Shown here: piece by piece, positions 29,714 to 39,877 of the stretch
How positions within the stretch are numbered: position 1 is the stretch's first letter
Layout: each line of letters begins with the position of its first letter
NCBI GenBank assembly: GCA_963575745.1
Contig: CAUYUJ010004773.1
Location: 1-45,000 of the forward strand
From: Prorocentrum cordatum
Taxonomy: Eukaryota; Sar; Dinophyceae; Prorocentrales; Prorocentraceae
Length of the DNA stretch: 45,000 nucleotides
Reading direction: 5' to 3'
Program-made: the position numbers and the translations under genes
Notes under the pieces: model-generated
Told to the model about the DNA's origin: nothing
The model's input: the letters and a program-made list of their open reading frames with translations, nothing else
Database searches by the model: none

Positions 29714-29979
29714 GCCACGATTGGAATTCCACATGCTTCCAGACCCTGGATTCCTTATCCAAGGGTTCCGTGCCCTTGCGTTTGCAGGCGCTGTGTTGAA
29801 CACAGCGCCTGTGAACATCAAAGCGCTTGTGAGCACAGTGTGTTCACAAGTGCTTTGCTTTGATGTTCACAGTGTACAGGCGCCGTGGGGTTCACGGCGG
29901 TGATATCGGCGGCCGACCCGCCACGATTGGAATTCCACTTAGACCAGACCCTGAATTCCTTATCTAAGGGTTCCGTGCC
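29714..29979. repeat. Direct repeats of about 60 bp flanking a hairpin
   Basis: GCCACGATTGGAATTCCAC starts at 29714 and 29920, and each copy runs to TTCCGTGCC. Between them lie a 23-bp palindrome (29787-29809, GGCGCTGTGTT with its complement) and an overlapping larger inverted repeat (about 29805-29884) with arms containing TGAACATCAAAGC and GCTTTGATGTTCA. Confidence 0.85.
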
Positions 29980-30059
29980 AAATGGCATTGGGCCAATGCC
30001 CCCACAGTGGGACGGGCCGCAGGCGGCCGCATGGACGTGAGGGGCAGGAACCCTCTCTT

Positions 30060-30340
30060 CCTCTTCGCCTCCCCATCCCATCATCCCCCTCATCCCCATC
30101 CCACCCCCCGTACCCTAACCACTCCCTCACATTCCAATCCCATCCCCTCCAATCCCGCCCTTTGTTCTTCTCATCCCATCCCCTCCTATCCCATCCCATC
30201 TCGGAGATGGCATCTCCTCCCATCCCCTCCCCTCTCCCATCCCGCCTTCCATCCCATCCCAAACCATCCCATCCCATCCCAAACCATTCCCTCCGTCGCC
30301 CTCCCGTTCCACCCCCTTCCCGTTCCCCCATCCCCAGGCT
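30060..30340. repeat. Degenerate ATCCC pentanucleotide array
   Basis: CCATCCCATCCC words over about 280 bp; related in kind to the TATCC field at 28.6-29.4 kb. Confidence 0.9.
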
Positions 30341-30488
30341 TGCGGCGATGGCAGAGGCCATCATTCTCGTCTCTCGGCCAGTTCGCTTGAAGAACTGGTC
30401 GAGGGACTGCTGCCTCGTCGCCGAGGCTGACCTCGCTTGGGCCCTGGAGCAGGGTCGCGGGGGTTCAGAACCCCCGCCCTGCCTCAAG

Positions 30489-30546
30489 ACCGAATCCCGA
30501 AACTGATTTCCCATTTGACCGAATCCCGAAACTGATTTCCCATTTT
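30489..30546. repeat. 29-bp tandem duplication
   Basis: GACCGAATCCCGAAACTGAT starts at 30489 and 30518, and both copies end CCCATTT. Confidence 0.92.
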
Positions 30547-30945
30547 ATTGTAATCGGCCGAGGTCTGCAGGTCCCCACGGCCGACGTGGGCGACCTGGAC
30601 CGTGCGGTCGCCCTCGCTCTCCTGGGGAAGCCCGCGCTGCCCGTGGAGGCAATCGACCTCGGGGACCCCGAGGTGCGGGCCGCCCTGCGAGCGGATGGGG
30701 GGCGAGGCCGCCTCTTCCGCAGCAGGGTTCTGGAGGTCCACGCCGTGGGCCCTTCGCAGTCGGCCGTCGCCGACCGCGACTTGAACGGAGCGCTGCGGGT
30801 GCTGCGCAGCGCCGAGTTCGAGTCACGGACCCCGTTCAAGCTCATCGGCCAGATCCTTCAGCGATTCTGTGGGCTACCCGAGGTCTCGGGTACTGCGTGG
30901 AAACGCGCTTCTGGAGTAGACTTCCGCCCGCCTGCATCCATCCAC
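30541..30945 (+). CDS. Orphan coding-like stretch, possible exon
   Basis: I do not recognise the product. One plus-strand frame is open from the end of the 29-bp duplication to beyond 31000 and up to about 30900 has balanced protein-like composition: VPTADVGDLDRAVALALLGK, PVEAIDLGDPEVRAALRADG, LFRSRVLEVHAVGPSQSAVA, DRDLNGALRVLRSAEFESRT and PFKLIGQILQRF. Third codon positions are strongly G/C, as in the main gene downstream. After 30945 it dissolves into a CCTCC tract. No start codon or clear splice sites decide its ends. It may be an exon of a separate gene, a 5' exon of the gene at 31.4 kb, or chance. No domain is claimed. Confidence 0.35.
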
Positions 30946-30949
30946 CACG

Positions 30950-31345
30950 CCATCATCACACCATCGTCCCTCCTTCCCTCCCTCCTCCCTCCCTCCTCCC
31001 TCCCTCCCTCCCTCCCCCCTCCCTTCCTCTCCCCCTCGTCTCCCCTCTGCGTGGGAACATGGCCCGAACGGTGGCCGACAAGCCCTGTGGCATGTTAAAT
31101 GCATCATTTGTTATGGTGGCGTAGTCAGACCGCCGCGCCCGTGTTCGTGCCCGTGTTCGTGTTCGTCTCGTGTTAACCAACATGTTCACCGTTTCGGTTA
31201 TACAAGCCTCAGTGTTCATATCCCCCTCCCCCTCCCTCCTCCTCCCTTCCTGCCTCCCTCCTCCTCCTTTTCCCCTCCTCCCCCCCTGCGCCCTCGCCCT
31301 ACTCCCCCCCCTCCTTCCTCCCCCCACCCGCCCCTCACCCCCCCC
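30950..31345. repeat. CCTCC-rich tract
   Basis: CCTCCCTCC runs at 30965-31045 and 31219-31345, separated by a less repetitive part with GTGTTCGTG words near 31139-31170. Confidence 0.8.
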
Positions 31346-31405
31346 TCCGCCGCCGCTCTGGCGGAGGGGTTTTAGGGTTAAGTTGCACGCAGGTGGGCGG
31401 CGGTT

Positions 31406-33025
31406 TTCTCCCAGCGTTTCAATCACAGTGCCCCACAGGTTCGAGACGTACTTGCTTCGTGGAGGGACAAGGGCTACGCCGTGCAGGGGCCGCAGTACGC
31501 GTACATCCCCAGAGTCCCGATGGTGCAGCTGATCACACGTGGTATCTTCCGCTCAGTGTACATGTGGCCGTCGGCCACGCGGCTGTCGAGGCGCAGCCGC
31601 CAGGCCGACCGTGCTTTCGACGCCACCTTCGGCCTCGACCTGGCCGCGGCCGCGGTGGGAGACAACCCCATCGTGCCGCGAGGCGTTGCCCGCCTGACGG
31701 CTTCGTCCGTGGACATGGTGGCCGCCGCCCTCCTCGACTGTTACCGGACGCTGCCAGACGCCGCCCAGCAGCATCGCCATGCTGCCGTTGCAGAAGCCGT
31801 CCACTACTTGACCGATGTCTCGGACAGCCTACGTGGGAACCCCACCTTCTCTGGCGTGCGCAAGCGCGTCAGGATGGCCGCGGAGACCGTCATCAACGCG
31901 ATGCTGTTGTCATCGCACCTGCACGGGGCCGAGCACTTGACCAGCACGCTCAGAGATGCTATCAAGATTGTCCTCCCAGGGAAGCTGGGCGAGCCGCTGC
32001 TGGAGTCGCTCCAGCACAGCGGCGGCATGCCTGTCCGACAAACCGTGCAGGGCTACTTCTTCACCCTCGACGCCGCTTTGTGCAAGGAGGAGCAACACCA
32101 AACTCGCATTGGCCTGACTTCGGACGCCCCTTCGGTCGAATGCGTGCTGAGCGACAGCAGCCCACTACTCGGCGTCGATTGGCAGATGACAGAGTCTTTC
32201 AAGTGCGCGGACGCCGTGCGGGTGTACGACTTGTGCAGGGAGCTTCAACGCGTCAGGCAGGACGCTGTTGATTTTGCCCACGGCCACGGCAGCGGGGGCC
32301 TTGAGCAGGACGACGACTACGATGCCGAATATGTGCCAGACTCGCGGGCGGAGGCGTCTCGCCGATACCAGAGCTTGACGAGGGAACTGCACAAACTTTT
32401 CACTCACCACCAGTTCACGGCGCTCGGGATGGGGTCCCAGGCGACAAAGGCAGGCGACAAACTCCACGCTCTGATCCACCAGTTTCGCCTTGCGTCGCCC
32501 TCTATGGCGGAGGCGCAGATGCGCAGCCAGCGCGTCCTGGCGTTCTGCTCAGACCTTGGCACGGAGTCTGCTTTGCACAGCGCCCTCCCAGCAGATCTGT
32601 CGCAAGCCTTCCCCCACTGGCTGGACGTCCGCGCTGAAGATGATGACGGTCGCGCTGCCCCTGCTGCTCCAGCTGGCCCCCAGAGCGCCGCCGCGGCGGC
32701 GCCCGACCTCGCGGGCATCGCGGACGACGACGGCGCCGCTGCCCCCCCCGCAGCCGACGCCATGTTCGCAGACGAGATGGACTTCGAGGAAGACGACGGC
32801 GGCGCCCGAGCAGCAGCTGGCTCCCCAGACGGCGGCAACATGGACGCAGCAGACGACAACGGCATGGCTGGTGGCCTGCAAGCCAGCCAGCGGGGCAACT
32901 GTTCACCCGAACCGATTGCCTTCGACTTTGCAGAGGACAACGGGGCCGCCGCCGAGCCCCCTGCCCCTCCTCCACCGCCGCCGCACCGACCTTCTGCCGC
33001 AGACGAGGAGCGGGCCGCTGCGAAA
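31406..33025 (+). CDS. Block A: N-terminal half of the transposase-like protein
   Basis: The frame is open from 31382; 31406 is chosen because translation from there (SAPQVRDVLA) is conserved in the fragment at 44.56 kb. An AG at 31437-31438 could instead be a splice acceptor. Visible segments: YAVQGPQYAYIPRVPMVQLI, TRGIFRSVYMWPSATRLSRR, FGLDLAAAAVGDNPIVPRGV, SLRGNPTFSGVRKRVRMAAE, a TLRDAIKIVLPGKLGEPLLE segment, ECVLSDSSPLLGVDWQMTES with Asp at 32153-32155, and VLAFCSDLGTESALHSALPA with Asp at 32552-32554. An acidic Ala/Pro-rich linker (about 32635-33010) ends the block. The two Asp residues are candidates for a DDE-type metal site by analogy with hAT enzymes. After base 33025 the frame is lost: without the extra G it would run on into block B. 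Confidence 0.72.
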
Positions 33026-36000
33026 GGTTTTTGTTGCCTCCTCGCTGCAAGTCGCAGGCGTCCTCCACATCTGCAACAACGGGCTGAACGATGTGATCAA
33101 GGCGCTAGAGCACGAGCAGTGGTATATTGATAGATGCAAGCCCCTTGTGAAATTGTTCGCGGACGAGTGGACGAGGAATCGGCTCCTTGAGCGGTGTTTT
33201 TCCTCGGAGGGCGCACGTCAGCACCACGCCAGCATCAAGGCCGTCACGACCAAACCAACCGAATGGCGCTTCGGGTCTTGGATACCAGCCTTGGTCCAGC
33301 TCCAGTACTGCGAGGTGGGTCTCCGACACTACTGGGATCTCGCCTCCTACAACTCTCGGTCTGGGGCGCTGGACGTCGGCGGCGGCGGCGGGGGTGCCGA
33401 GGCAGACCCGCAGAGGCCCAGGGCGGAGACGGCTGCTCCAGACAGTAGAGAAGAGCTGAAGCTCGTCAACGAGGCGATCAACAGTCCTGCCTTCTGGGCG
33501 TACGGGCACATGATCCTCCTGGTTGCACACGGGATCCTGTTCGAGTTCCAGAACTGGTGCGAGAGCTGCGTCTGCCATGATACCGACTTCAGGTACAAGC
33601 CAGGCTTCAGCGCTGCCCGTCCGTATTTCGCCAGACGGAGTGACTACGGGACGGAGACGGGCGTGCGGCATGCCCCGTGCCCCTTGCGCGGGCGCCGCGC
33701 CCCCGAGGTCGCGGCGGGGAAGGCGATGCATTTGTTGCGGGAGCTCGCGGGGCAGTCGCTCGGTGCGCTCGTCATGCGGACAGCGGCGCTTCAGCCAGCC
33801 GACAGAACAATGGTCGTGCGAGAGTTCGAACGATGCAGGACAGCACTAATGGAAGTGATGGAATCAAAGCTCGGCCATTGGACGCGCCTTCCACATCGGC
33901 TATGTGCGCTGGGGTGCACTTCTGCTGCGGGGTCATGCCAGGGCCCAGCCAGGGACGCCGTGCGCTCTTGCATCGACATGTACGCGGCGCTCACGGACGA
34001 GCAGCGCCATGGTCTTTGGCCACTCGTCGCCCAGGTCTGCGACCCGTCATCTCCTTCCTGGGGCGAGGTGCAGAGCTTCATCGGCGGGGCGCCCCTCGAC
34101 GACCTGCCCAACTTGAAGCGGATGGCTGGCTCTATGCAGTGCATCCCGATCTGCGAGCGCTCCATCGAGAGCCGCCACCGACACAACAAGCTGAACACGT
34201 CGAGGGCCCCGCGCGCAGGCGGGGCCTTCGTTAACGTGATGTTGAAGCTCCCAGGCATGGTTCGACAACTCAAGTGCGACCCACAGATGTTCCTGCGCCT
34301 TGCCACCACGGTCGGGGAAGTCCGAAAGTCACCCGAGAAGATCGCCCGCATGTTCGACCTGCAAGGCCACCACACGTTGACGGCAGCAGCAGCCAGGAAC
34401 GGCGCCTTCACCAGGGAGTTGTTGGCCACTGTTTTCTACAGGATGGACCCGTCGACTCAACACCGACGCCGCGTTGTTCTCGAGCGTGCTGCGCCTCCAG
34501 CGGCCAAGGGCATTTCTTTGAGCAAGGATGAGTCACCCAACCACGGTTGCAGGCACCGTGGGCCAGTGAAAACAACCCCGTGCACTTCGCATGCAACCGT
34601 GGTGGCGCCACGTGTCGTATCCAGGCCCCGCCCAGCCACTGAGCAAGCTGGGCAGGAAACTAAGTTAAACGGTCAGCCAAAACTCGGGGAAAGGGGGTCG
34701 TCCGCCGTCTGCCGCAGCAGCACCGCAGCAATGTCACATCCCTCATCGGGCCCTCCCCCCTCCGCCCCCCCGCCCGCCGCCGCATTCAGGGAAGCCTTCA
34801 GGCCCTTTCGCGTCTCGCCGTCTTGACGCTGGGCCGCTGCGGTATCTCTGTCTGGAGGTTGCGCCAGGGTCAGGGGGCGGGGGGTGGGGGGAATGCTCCG
34901 GCGGGCCGGATGGGAGGAGGAGGAACGAGGAGCAGGAATGGGAGGGGAGAAGAGGCCGAGGAGCAGGAGGATAGAGGACAAGGATGACGGAAGAGGGAGA
35001 GAAGAGAGGCGAGGAGGAGGAGACACGATGGGGAGAGAGGCACTTCCATCCTCCACCTCCATCCAACACCTCCCTCTTCATCCTCCACATCATCCTCCGC
35101 AGCCTCCTCTATACTCCACCTGCTCATCCTCCACCTCCTTTTCAGTCCTTTTCCATCCCTCCGACATGCCCCCCCCCGAGCCATCCTCCACCTCACTCCC
35201 CATCCCCCGCGTCCTCTTCCACCTCGTCCCCCACCTCCTCCTCCACCCTCCTCCATGCCTCCACCGAGCCATCCTCCACCTAATCCTACACATCCTCCTC
35301 CATGCCTCCACCTCCTCTTTCACCCCTCCTCCATACCTTCTCCGAGCCATCCTCCACTAATCCCCCGCATGTTCCTCCACCTCCTCCTCCATCCATGCCA
35401 CGCCTCCTTCTCCTCCTCATCTTCCATCCTTCCCTCATGCCTCAACCGAGCCATCCTCCACCTCATCCTCCACATCCTCCTCCGCATCCCCCTCCATCCT
35501 CCACCTCCGCCTCCATCTCATCCTCCACTTCCTCTCCTACCCCTCCTCCATACCTCCTCCGAGCCATCCTCCACCTCATCCTCCGCGTCTTCCTCCACAT
35601 CCCACCCCCCATCCATCCCCGCTTCCTCCTCCACCTCATCCCTCCCCCATGCTTCACCCGAACCATCCTCCACCTCATTCCCTCCTCCATTCCTCCACCG
35701 AGCCATCGATGCCATCCTCCACCTCATCCAACACATCCTCGAGCATCCTCGCATCCCCCACCTCATCCTCCACCTCCTCTTCCACCCCTACTCCTCCATA
35801 CCGCCTCCTCCGAACCATCCTCCACCACATCCCCCGCATTTTCCTCCACCCCTTCCTCCATCCTCCATCCCCCGCCTCCTCCTCCACCCCATCCTCCACC
35901 TCCTCTTCCATCACTCCCGCGTGACTCCTCCGAAACATCTTCCACCTCGCCCTGGGCATCCTCCCTTCGCGTTCTCCTCCACAACCTCCGCCTTCATCTC

Positions 36001-39000
36001 ATCCTCCGCGCAGCGCAGCTCCTGCTCGATGCTCGAGACTTCCTCGTAATCTACTCAAACGAAGCAACAGTTGGAAGCTACTTCTTTTGAATTCCCGCTC
36101 GAGACTTCCTTATAAGTTATCCCCGTCAGGGCCTTCCCTCCTCCTCCTCCTCCCCCCCCCGCCCTCTTCCACCTCCTCCGTGCCTCCTCCGAGCCTCCTC
36201 CATGGAATATGTCCTCCGCCCTGCCGCTGCCTCCCTCATCTTCCACATCGTCCTCCGCCTCATCTTCTCCCACCCCTCCCCAATCCCCCCCCCCCCCCCT
36301 CCCCCGAGGGCCCCGAGGAGGAGGAGGGGGAGGCTGCGGAGGAGGGGAAGCGTTGCTCGCGGACGGCGGACGGCGGACGGGGTGTCTGAGACATGTGGCC
36401 TGGCCTCGCACGTGTTGCGTAAGTTGCGTGGGAGTGTGCACGGGGTTGTGTTTCGCGTGGAGGCTGGTTTCTTCGCACGCCTTGCAGCATTTCCGTAAAG
36501 TCGCGAACGCGTCGTCCTACTACACCATCGGCGCCCGACCAGTGGAAATGCCTTTGCTGGCGGACGCCCTGTCTGGCGTTCGAGATCTATCTCTGCCGCA
36601 ACTCCTGCCCCTCACAGACGCGATGTACACGGCGCCTGCACTCATGCCCGCCGCCGCGGACCGCCCCGAGCTCCCCGACGGTCCCGACGACGTCCTTGCA
36701 GCCATCAGGGAGCGCGACGTACCCCTGCAACAACGCACTGCTTTCAAGGTCGTTCGTCTAAACCCGAACTCTCGGAAGCTAGTCAGACCGCCTGGTTGCA
36801 ACTTGGGCCGCGACGACGTCGCCATCTCGACTCATGACATTCGTGGTGCGTACGACCTTGACGGGCAGCCGTCGCTCCTGGTGGCCTCGCAGGGCGTCCA
36901 TGATACTGACGGTGGCGTGTTCGAGGGCAGCACCCGCATCTTGAGTAGGCGGCATCTCGAGAACGTGCATGACCTCCAGGAGTCATTCCAGGATCGGCAC
37001 GGACGAACTGGACACGGAAAGGGTGTATAGCATGCCCAACAACAGTTCCCGTTCAGTTTGAACAGGGCTCGCCGTCGGTGCCGCCGCGGCCTGTGCCCAT
37101 GTGAGACAGAAGGCAGCCTGACTAACAGCGGCCGCTGCTGGTTTGGGACGACATCTGTTGTTTGGCGTTGCGCGCATTCTTTCCGCATCCATTTCGGGCG
37201 CCCAGACAGGAGTGGCAGCCCACAGGCGAGATGCTCTACATGCCCAATCATGGCTGGCCTCCTGGCGTGGACCCTGCTACGCACGGTCGGGCGGCGTACC
37301 TGTTGACTGACATGGTGAACTGCGGTGGCATTCCTGGTTCCGACACTGCATACATGCTGGGCGAGGGTGGCGACGCGGCCCTTGACAGAACCATCGTGCG
37401 CACGTTCGAGGAGGTAGGTTACGCCATCCGTGACGACGTGCGTGTTGCCGCGGCCTTCGGCGGGACCGTGGAAGCATGGCGTCTGACCGAACATGCGATG
37501 GCCGACCTGGGGGCATTCGACGTGCTCACGGCGCCGCGGCCCGCTCTCAGGCCGCGCGAGGGCATCGCGGACGGAGATGCGACGGCATGGGAATTGATGT
37601 ACAAATTGCGAGAGCAGGGTTGGACGGGCAAGCTTCTACCCGCCAAGGTCAAGGGGCAAGATTCCTTGCCTGCCCCGTTCGACCCAGGGGATCCGAATGC
37701 TGATCGGGTTTGGTACTATCGGAGAGGAGCTGAATCGGTTGGCATAGCATACATGCGTTGTCTACTGTCGGGGGATGCGGTAGTATCTCACGTGGGCACG
37801 GCTAAATATTATGACGCTCTTGGTGGTGGTGAGAAGCTAGCTATCGAGGATGATGCGGGCGCGGCTGGCGGCGACAGGACATGGGCAAAAAATGCGTCGC
37901 GCGCGCAACAGTGCAGAGTGCCGCAGCGCGCAGCGCAGGGCGGGGTGTGTGTGGGCGGGGGAAAGGAAGGGAGGGAGTGGGGGCGGGCGGGCAGCGCGGG
38001 GGCGCGGGTGACGGCAGCGAGGGAACGGTGGAGGGGTGGGAAGGGGTGGGATGGCGGATGGGGGAAGAGGGAGGGGGAGAATAACATATTAGTGGGCGCG
38101 GGAGGCGGGTGGCGCGGAGGAGGGGGGGCGGAATGAGGGGGGGTGAGATAGGTGCGCCTTGTGCCAGCCAAGTGCCGAACGTGTGCAAGAGTGCACCAGG
38201 TGCCGCCCAGCCCAGCGCCCAGCGTGCGCCCGCGGTGCTCTGCCGCTGTGCCGCGTCGCATTGTTTGCTACATTTGCCTCAGGCGCCCTCGGAAGCGGCG
38301 GCGGAGAGGCGAGGCCAAGGCGATGCACCAGATGCCTCTCGCCATCGAGGGCGATGCGGCGGATCGCCCCCCCATCGAGGGCGACGGCCACGACTCAGAC
38401 GCCATGGGTTCCATCGAGAGCGACCGTGGGGGCCATGGGGGCGCAACAACGCCTATTGGCGGCACTGCCACGCCCATTGGCGGCACTGCCACGCCTGATG
38501 GCATGCCTGGGACGCCTCAGCCTGAACCCGAACCGTCAGGGCCAGCGCCTTCGACCTCGCCGCCGCCCGTTCCCCATCCCCCAAGCGCTGGGCGAGAGCC
38601 CTCGCCAGCGCCATCCTGGGCAATGTCGCCCGAGCTGTCGCCACCTTCGCCGTGCGAACCCCCTGGGCCACATCCAGATCCCCCACCGCGGTCGCCAATG
38701 CCGTCACCGTCGGGGCCACGAGCCCCGTCGCGGTCTCCGACGCCACCGCCGCGCGGTGGCAGCGAACCCCCAGGGTCGCCGCCGCCACCGCCGTCGCCCC
38801 CGCCACGCGCGGAGCCGCTGCAACGCGGTCCGCGGCTGCCTGCGCCTGCACACCCTGCGAGCGGGAAGTGGGGCCCGTTCCGCATATGCCGTTGTGTGGA
38901 TGATTACGGACCTATGTATTTAGTCACGTGCCGATTCCACCACGACAGGGGCGACGCCCGCACGACAGCTTGCACCAAGAGGCGCCACTTCCAACCCGAG

Positions 39001-39633
39001 GATGAAGACGAGGTGCTTCGCCGCTTGAAGCTATGGTGCCTTGTGGGCGAAGGCTACACCAAGCGGGCGAGGGGCCACAAGCTCATAGAGCCTGAAAATC
39101 TCCCTCTGCTTTCCCACGAGGAGATCGATGCCGCTTGCCCACCTGCTGACGTGGCGGTCGGCGTCTGGCAACGCGGGCGGCCAGACTCACCCGTGCTAGG
39201 GCTGTTGGCGGAGCATCTTGCTACCATTTCTTCGTCCAGCTCGTCCGACTCGGGGAGCAGCAGCGACAGCAGCAACGGGGGCGGGAGCGCCGCGGAGGAC
39301 TCCGACGAGCCATCGTCGGGTTCTTCGAGGCCGTCGTTCTATATCCCGCCATTCTCTCTCCACCCAACCACCCTTACTGGGGACAACTGTCCCCTCCCGC
39401 TGTTCTTCAACCTCTCTCTCTTTCTCTCTCTCTCGTCCTGCTGGCCCTATGGGCCGCCTGCCGCCCCTGCGCCGAGCCAGGCGACCGTGACGGTCATTTC
39501 CATGCACCACGCGCGAACCATCGCGCTCGCGAAGGCCCGCGCTTGCGCCCGCGTGTCGGCGTCGTTGTCGTCGACGTCGAACGCCTCGGACGTCGTCGCC
39601 CTCGTCGCCCACGGCCGAGAACGACGACGATGA
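31406..39633 (+). CDS. Spliced transposase-like gene, overall model (31406-34655, 36488-36991, 37210-37877, 38283-39633)
   Basis: Four coding blocks, each open for hundreds of codons, join in phase across three introns. I recall all blocks, in this order, as parts of one multi-domain family very frequent in dinoflagellate gene sets. Features that suggest a hAT-like DDE transposase origin: an Asp in CVLSDSSPLLG, an Asp in FCSDLGTE, a TEWRFGSW block like the hAT RW motif, and ERSIESRHRHNK near the end of the core. The C-terminal block adds a Cys/His-rich domain. It could be a mobile element or a host gene family derived from one; no flanking terminal inverted repeats are seen, which favours neither. 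One extra base at 33026/33027 breaks the frame unless bypassed. No start codon is assigned because the frame is open upstream of the first block. Transposase function is inference. Confidence 0.65.
33028..34655 (+). CDS. Block B: transposase-like core, C-terminal half
   Basis: It continues block A one frame over: VFVASSLQVAGVLHICNNGL, which resembles the hAT-type HxxN segment, NDVIKALEHEQWYIDRCKPL, KPTEWRFGSWIPALVQLQYC with Trp at 33264, a Gly-rich loop, INSPAFWAYGHMILLVAHGI, and the Cys cluster NWCESCVCHD (Cys codons 33558, 33567, 33573, His 33576). Then come WGEVQSFIGGAPLDDLPNLK, ICERSIESRHRHNKL (Glu at 34155 or 34167) and RMFDLQGHHTLTAAAARNGA. The end is placed at CAG 34653-34655, followed by GAAACT, because this phase-0 CAG|GA resembles the two better-supported donors downstream and fits the acceptor before block C. 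The frame itself stays open to 34826, so the exact end is uncertain. Confidence 0.7.
34656..36487 (+). other. Putative intron 1 (1.83 kb) filled by a TCC-rich minisatellite
   Basis: Starts GAAACT and ends TTGCAG. From about 34890 to 36330 it is purine-rich, then a long TCC/ACC field in which CCATCCTCCACCTCATCC recurs about every 80-110 bp. The open frames of up to 264 codons inside are Pro/His/Ser low complexity and are not called. The last 100 bases before the acceptor are mixed composition. Confidence 0.5.
36488..36991 (+). CDS. Block C of the transposase-like gene
   Basis: The frame reads HFRKVANASSYYTIGARPVE, MPLLADALSGVRDLSLPQLL, PELPDGPDDVLAAIRERDVP, AFKVVRLNPNSRKLVRPPGC, NLGRDDVAISTHDIRGAYDL and ends HLENVHDLQESFQ. 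I recall this block as following the transposase-like core in dinoflagellate relatives; its function is unknown. The 5' end is set at AG 36486-36487, where protein-like sequence begins. The 3' end is CAG at 36989-36991, phase 0, followed by GATCGG. Beyond it the frame meets a stop at 37028-37030. Confidence 0.68.
36992..37209 (+). other. Intron 2 (218 bp), GA-AG
   Basis: Starts GATCGGCACGG after CAG and ends CCCAGACAG before GAGTGG, phase 0 on both sides. Joining gives LQESFQ then EWQPTGEMLYMPNHGW. There is no GT donor nearby in a compatible phase. Confidence 0.62.
37210..37877 (+). CDS. Block D of the transposase-like gene
   Basis: Reads EWQPTGEMLYMPNHGWPPGV, LLTDMVNCGGIPGSDTAYML, IVRTFEEVGYAIRDDVRVAA, TAWELMYKLREQGWTGKLLP, DRVWYYRRGAESVGIAYMRC and VSHVGTAKYYDALGGGEKLA. 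The WEL-x4-L-x3-GW and VWY signatures match a region I remember as present in most relatives, with unknown function; it may be a winged-helix-like or partner-binding segment, which is speculation. It ends in the middle of a codon (GACAG) at 37877; the following GGCGACAGGACATGG text remains open but becomes low complexity. Confidence 0.7.
37878..38282 (+). other. Intron 3 (405 bp), GA-AG, G-rich
   Basis: Starts GACATGGGC after GACAG and ends TACATTTGCCTCAG before GCGCCC. The codon AGG is split after its second base on both sides, so the reading frame continues as GGDR then RPRKRRRR. It is G-rich in the middle (GGGAGGGAGTGGGGGCGGG). Confidence 0.62.
38283..39633 (+). CDS. Block E: C-terminal linker and Cys/His domain
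   Basis: Starts with a basic patch RPRKRRRRGEAKA that could be a nuclear-localisation signal (inference). A Pro/Ser/Glu-rich low-complexity linker follows (about 38340-38860). The folded end reads WGPFRICRCVDDYGPMYLVT, CRFHHDRG, TACTKRRHFQPED and VLRRLKLWCLVGEGYTKRAR. Cys codons at 38887, 38893, 38929 and 38971 plus two His after CRF suggest zinc binding. In relatives I recall the same CxxH...C...F pattern followed by a helix and a W-C motif. A Ser/Asp-rich tail leads to a TGA at 39631-39633, but composition turns simple after about 39345, so the true stop or last splice could be earlier. Confidence 0.65.
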
Positions 39634-39807
39634 TAACGGTGATGATGGTAGTGTTGTTGTTGAGGATGGTGATGCTGGTGATGATGACGCTGATGACGAT
39701 GACGATGACGACGACGACGATGATGATGATGATGATGCTGATGATGATGATGATGATGATGCTGATGCTGATGCTGCTGCTGATGATGATGATGATGATG
39801 CTGATGA

Positions 39808-39877
<70 letters not shown>

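Noticed and set aside
31370-31381. Telomere-like TTTTAGGGTTAA
   Set aside because: Single occurrence, no array.
35255-36090. Pro/His/Ser-rich frames of more than 260 codons
   Set aside because: Lie in the TCC minisatellite of putative intron 1; repeat products in all frames.
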